Assembly (NCBI GenBank): GCA_022013695.1
Contig: JAKLPS010000017.1
Span: forward strand, 59,265-123,264
Reading direction: 5' to 3'
DNA: 64,000 nucleotides
DNA from: Weeksellaceae bacterium
GTDB taxonomy: Bacteria > Bacteroidota > Bacteroidia > Flavobacteriales > Weeksellaceae
A program made the position numbers and the translations under genes. Position 1 is the first letter of the stretch. Each line of letters opens with the position of its first letter. Below are positions 62,347 through 64,000 of the stretch, one piece after another. A model generated the notes under the pieces. It did no database searches and was not told the origin of the DNA. It saw only the letters and a list, made by a program, of their open reading frames with translations.

Positions 62347-62354
62347 TATTTTTG
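62347..62354 (+). promoter_or_regulatory. -7 element of the symporter gene
   Basis: TATTTTTG, 20 nt before the start at 62375. It lies inside the upstream in-frame extension (from 62333) and therefore argues for the shorter start. Confidence 0.45.
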
Positions 62355-62374
62355 TTTCACTCAAATTTGAACAA

Positions 62375-63928
62375 ATGAATCCGGGAACAGTTTTATTAAT
62401 ATTCGTTTTTGCCTATTTTATCGGGCTTTTGGTCATCTCTTATTTTACAAGCCGTAACTCGGACAACCAGTCTTTTTTCATTGGAAACAAGAAAAGCAAA
62501 TGGTGGCTCGTGGCGTTTGGGATGATTGGGACGTCGCTTTCGGGCGTCACGTTTATCTCTGTTCCAGGGACGGTTGGGAAGATGACGGCGGGTAATTATC
62601 CGTTTGGCGGTTTCGAATATTATATGATGGTGATTGGATTTTTCATTGGATACTTCATTGTTGCCGGCGTTCTTTTACCGCTTTATTATAAGATGAATCT
62701 GACCTCCATTTACACTTATCTTGGGAAAAGGTTTAATGTTGAGGCGCATAAAATTGGTTCTGTCTTCTTCATCATTTCAAGAGCGATTGGCGCAACGGCG
62801 AGGTTGTACCTGGTGGTGAATATTCTTCAGATTTTCTTGTTGGAGAATCTGGGCGTTCCGTTTTGGGTAACGGCTTTTGTGCTTTTGCTGATGATTTTGC
62901 TTTATACGTTTGAAGGTGGCGTGAAAACGATTGTAATTACGGATACGTTGCAGACGTCGTTTATGATTTTGAGTTTGATTGCGTGCATCGTTTATATTTT
63001 ATCGAATTTGAATTTGTCGTTTGGTGAAGCTTACTCGATTCTTGAGCAGAAACAATACACGCATCTCATCAATACTGATATTAATTCCAAAACTTTCTTC
63101 CTGAAAACCATTCTGGGCGGGATGTTCATCACGATTGCGATGACGGGTCTGGACCAGGAAATGATGCAGAAAAACATCTCCGTTGACAACCTGAAAAATT
63201 CGAAAAAGAATATGCTGACGTTTGCGGGAACTTTGCTTTTTGTGAATCTGGCGTTCTTGTTTTTGGGTGGTCTGCTTTATCTTTTTGCAATAAAAAATGG
63301 CGCTGGGTACTCCCAAGTCACGACTATCGTTGAAGGAAATAAAGTGGTGACGAACCTTTTCGGATTCAAGGATGCGACTGGGAATGTAAATAATATTATG
63401 GGCGACGACCTTTTCCCAGCCTTGTCTTTAGGACATTTTCCGATGGCACTTTCTATTATTTTTATTATCGGATTGATTTCCGCCTTGTTTCCCTCTGCTG
63501 ATGGTGCTTTGACGGCGGTGACGAGTTCCTTCTGCGTCGATCTTTTGGGAATGAATGAAGACCAGCAAAAAACCGAAAAGCAAAAGAAAAGACTAAGGAT
63601 GAAAATCCATTTGACCTTCACCGTCATTTTCTTTATATTAATAATGATTTTCAAAGCGCTGAACGACAAGTCCATTGTGTATTTGATAATGGAAATCGCG
63701 GGTTACACTTACGGACCACTTTTGGGTTTATTTGCTTTCGGAATTTTGACGAAATTTACGCTTACAAAGAAATATTCAATCCTGGCGGTGACGCTCCTTG
63801 CGCCAGTTTTGACTTATTTGATTAATTTTTATGTGACTAATAATACAGATTACAGAATTGGGGTGGAACTGATTATTCTGAATGGGTTTTTGACGTTTTT
63901 GGGATTGTGGTTGGTGCGAAAAAAATGA
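62375..63928 (+). CDS. Sodium:solute symporter, SSS family
   Basis: 517 aa inner membrane transporter with 13 or so helices. Start at 62375 (MNPGTVLLIFVFAYFIGLLV) since the promoter lies just before it. Family segments are KSKWWLVAFGMIGTSLSGVTF, GNYPFGGFEYYMMVIGFFIG, YTFEGGVKTIVITDTLQT and GLISALFPSADGALTAVTSS, in line with SSS proteins for sugars or organic solutes. Substrate unknown. No partner gene is in the window, which ends 72 bp later. Confidence 0.88.
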   Translation: MNPGTVLLIFVFAYFIGLLVISYFTSRNSDNQSFFIGNKKSKWWLVAFGMIGTSLSGVTFISVPGTVGKMTAGNYPFGGFEYYMMVIGFFIGYFIVAGVLLPLYYKMNLTSIYTYLGKRFNVEAHKIGSVFFIISRAIGATARLYLVVNILQIFLLENLGVPFWVTAFVLLLMILLYTFEGGVKTIVITDTLQTSFMILSLIACIVYILSNLNLSFGEAYSILEQKQYTHLINTDINSKTFFLKTILGGMFITIAMTGLDQEMMQKNISVDNLKNSKKNMLTFAGTLLFVNLAFLFLGGLLYLFAIKNGAGYSQVTTIVEGNKVVTNLFGFKDATGNVNNIMGDDLFPALSLGHFPMALSIIFIIGLISALFPSADGALTAVTSSFCVDLLGMNEDQQKTEKQKKRLRMKIHLTFTVIFFILIMIFKALNDKSIVYLIMEIAGYTYGPLLGLFAFGILTKFTLTKKYSILAVTLLAPVLTYLINFYVTNNTDYRIGVELIILNGFLTFLGLWLVRKK

Positions 63929-64000
63929 ATTATTTTCATTTGTAATTTAAGAAGGAAAAATTATAAAAACCTGTTGTGCATTTAGGAATTAAATAAAAAA

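Overview
The window is 64 kb of chromosome from a member of the Bacteroidota, most likely class Flavobacteriia and close to Chryseobacterium (family Weeksellaceae). The evidence is: a complete gldK-gldL-gldM-gldN block of the type IX secretion system; TonB-dependent receptors; many lipoproteins; flavobacterial families such as DUF4270, DUF6496 and DUF3109; the Bacteroidota promoter element TAnnTTTG (often with an upstream TTG 19-20 nt away) in front of most transcription units; and no recognisable Shine-Dalgarno sites. The genus is inferred from overall resemblance and was not tested. No CRISPR array, prophage, transposase or rRNA gene was found.

Region 1 (1-20.5 kb) is the translation and transcription core, all on the minus strand. 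In transcription order it holds rpsU, xerC, hpf, tRNA-Thr/Tyr/Gly/Thr, tuf, tRNA-Trp, secE, nusG, then rplK-rplA-rplJ-rplL and rpoB-rpoC (rpoC runs off the left edge). This ancestral block is split between nusG and rplK by a 6-kb locus holding an AraC regulator, an MFS permease, a GH37 trehalase and a TonB receptor, which together look like a complete trehalose uptake and breakdown system. rplK and rpoB each have their own TTG-N19/20-TAnnTTTG promoter, and rpoB has a leader of about 320 nt with hairpins.

Region 2 (20.5-32.5 kb) is mixed housekeeping: pdhB, a DUF2147 protein, pssA, an epsilon-like exonuclease, an FAH-family enzyme, a universal stress protein, two flavobacterial membrane proteins, a DUF3109 protein, two secreted proteins (one with 22-residue Lys/Ala repeats), a GH25 lysozyme, an alpha/beta hydrolase and an ABC-F ATPase.

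Region 3 (32.5-41 kb) has a siderophore-type TonB receptor with a PepSY-like membrane protein. It is followed by an assimilatory sulfate-reduction operon, cysH-cysD-cysN plus a gene that fuses a siroheme-synthase-like Rossmann domain to a TSUP anion transporter. Two 33-bp direct repeats lie between cysD and cysN.

Region 4 (41-51.5 kb) has the T9SS motor and ring genes gldKLMN, then glmS, a DUF4270 lipoprotein, a half-length glycogen-synthase-like protein and divergent panC. Region 5 (51.5-56 kb) has two tRNA-Lys around a tRNA-Leu, aroK, an Hsp15-like S4 protein, an FKBP-like lipoprotein, mtaB, a frameshifted DUF6496 gene and an unknown protein. Region 6 (56-64 kb) has a DegP/HtrA protease, a three-gene glycan operon (glycosyltransferase, UDP-galactopyranose mutase, clan-A glycosidase), a YceI protein and a sodium:solute symporter.

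I did not find a clearly new defence or mobile system. The most distinctive items are the trehalose locus inside the ribosomal/RNA polymerase block, the Rossmann-TSUP fusion, the rpoB leader, terminator-like hairpins that abut tRNA 5' ends, and the galactofuranose-type glycan operon.
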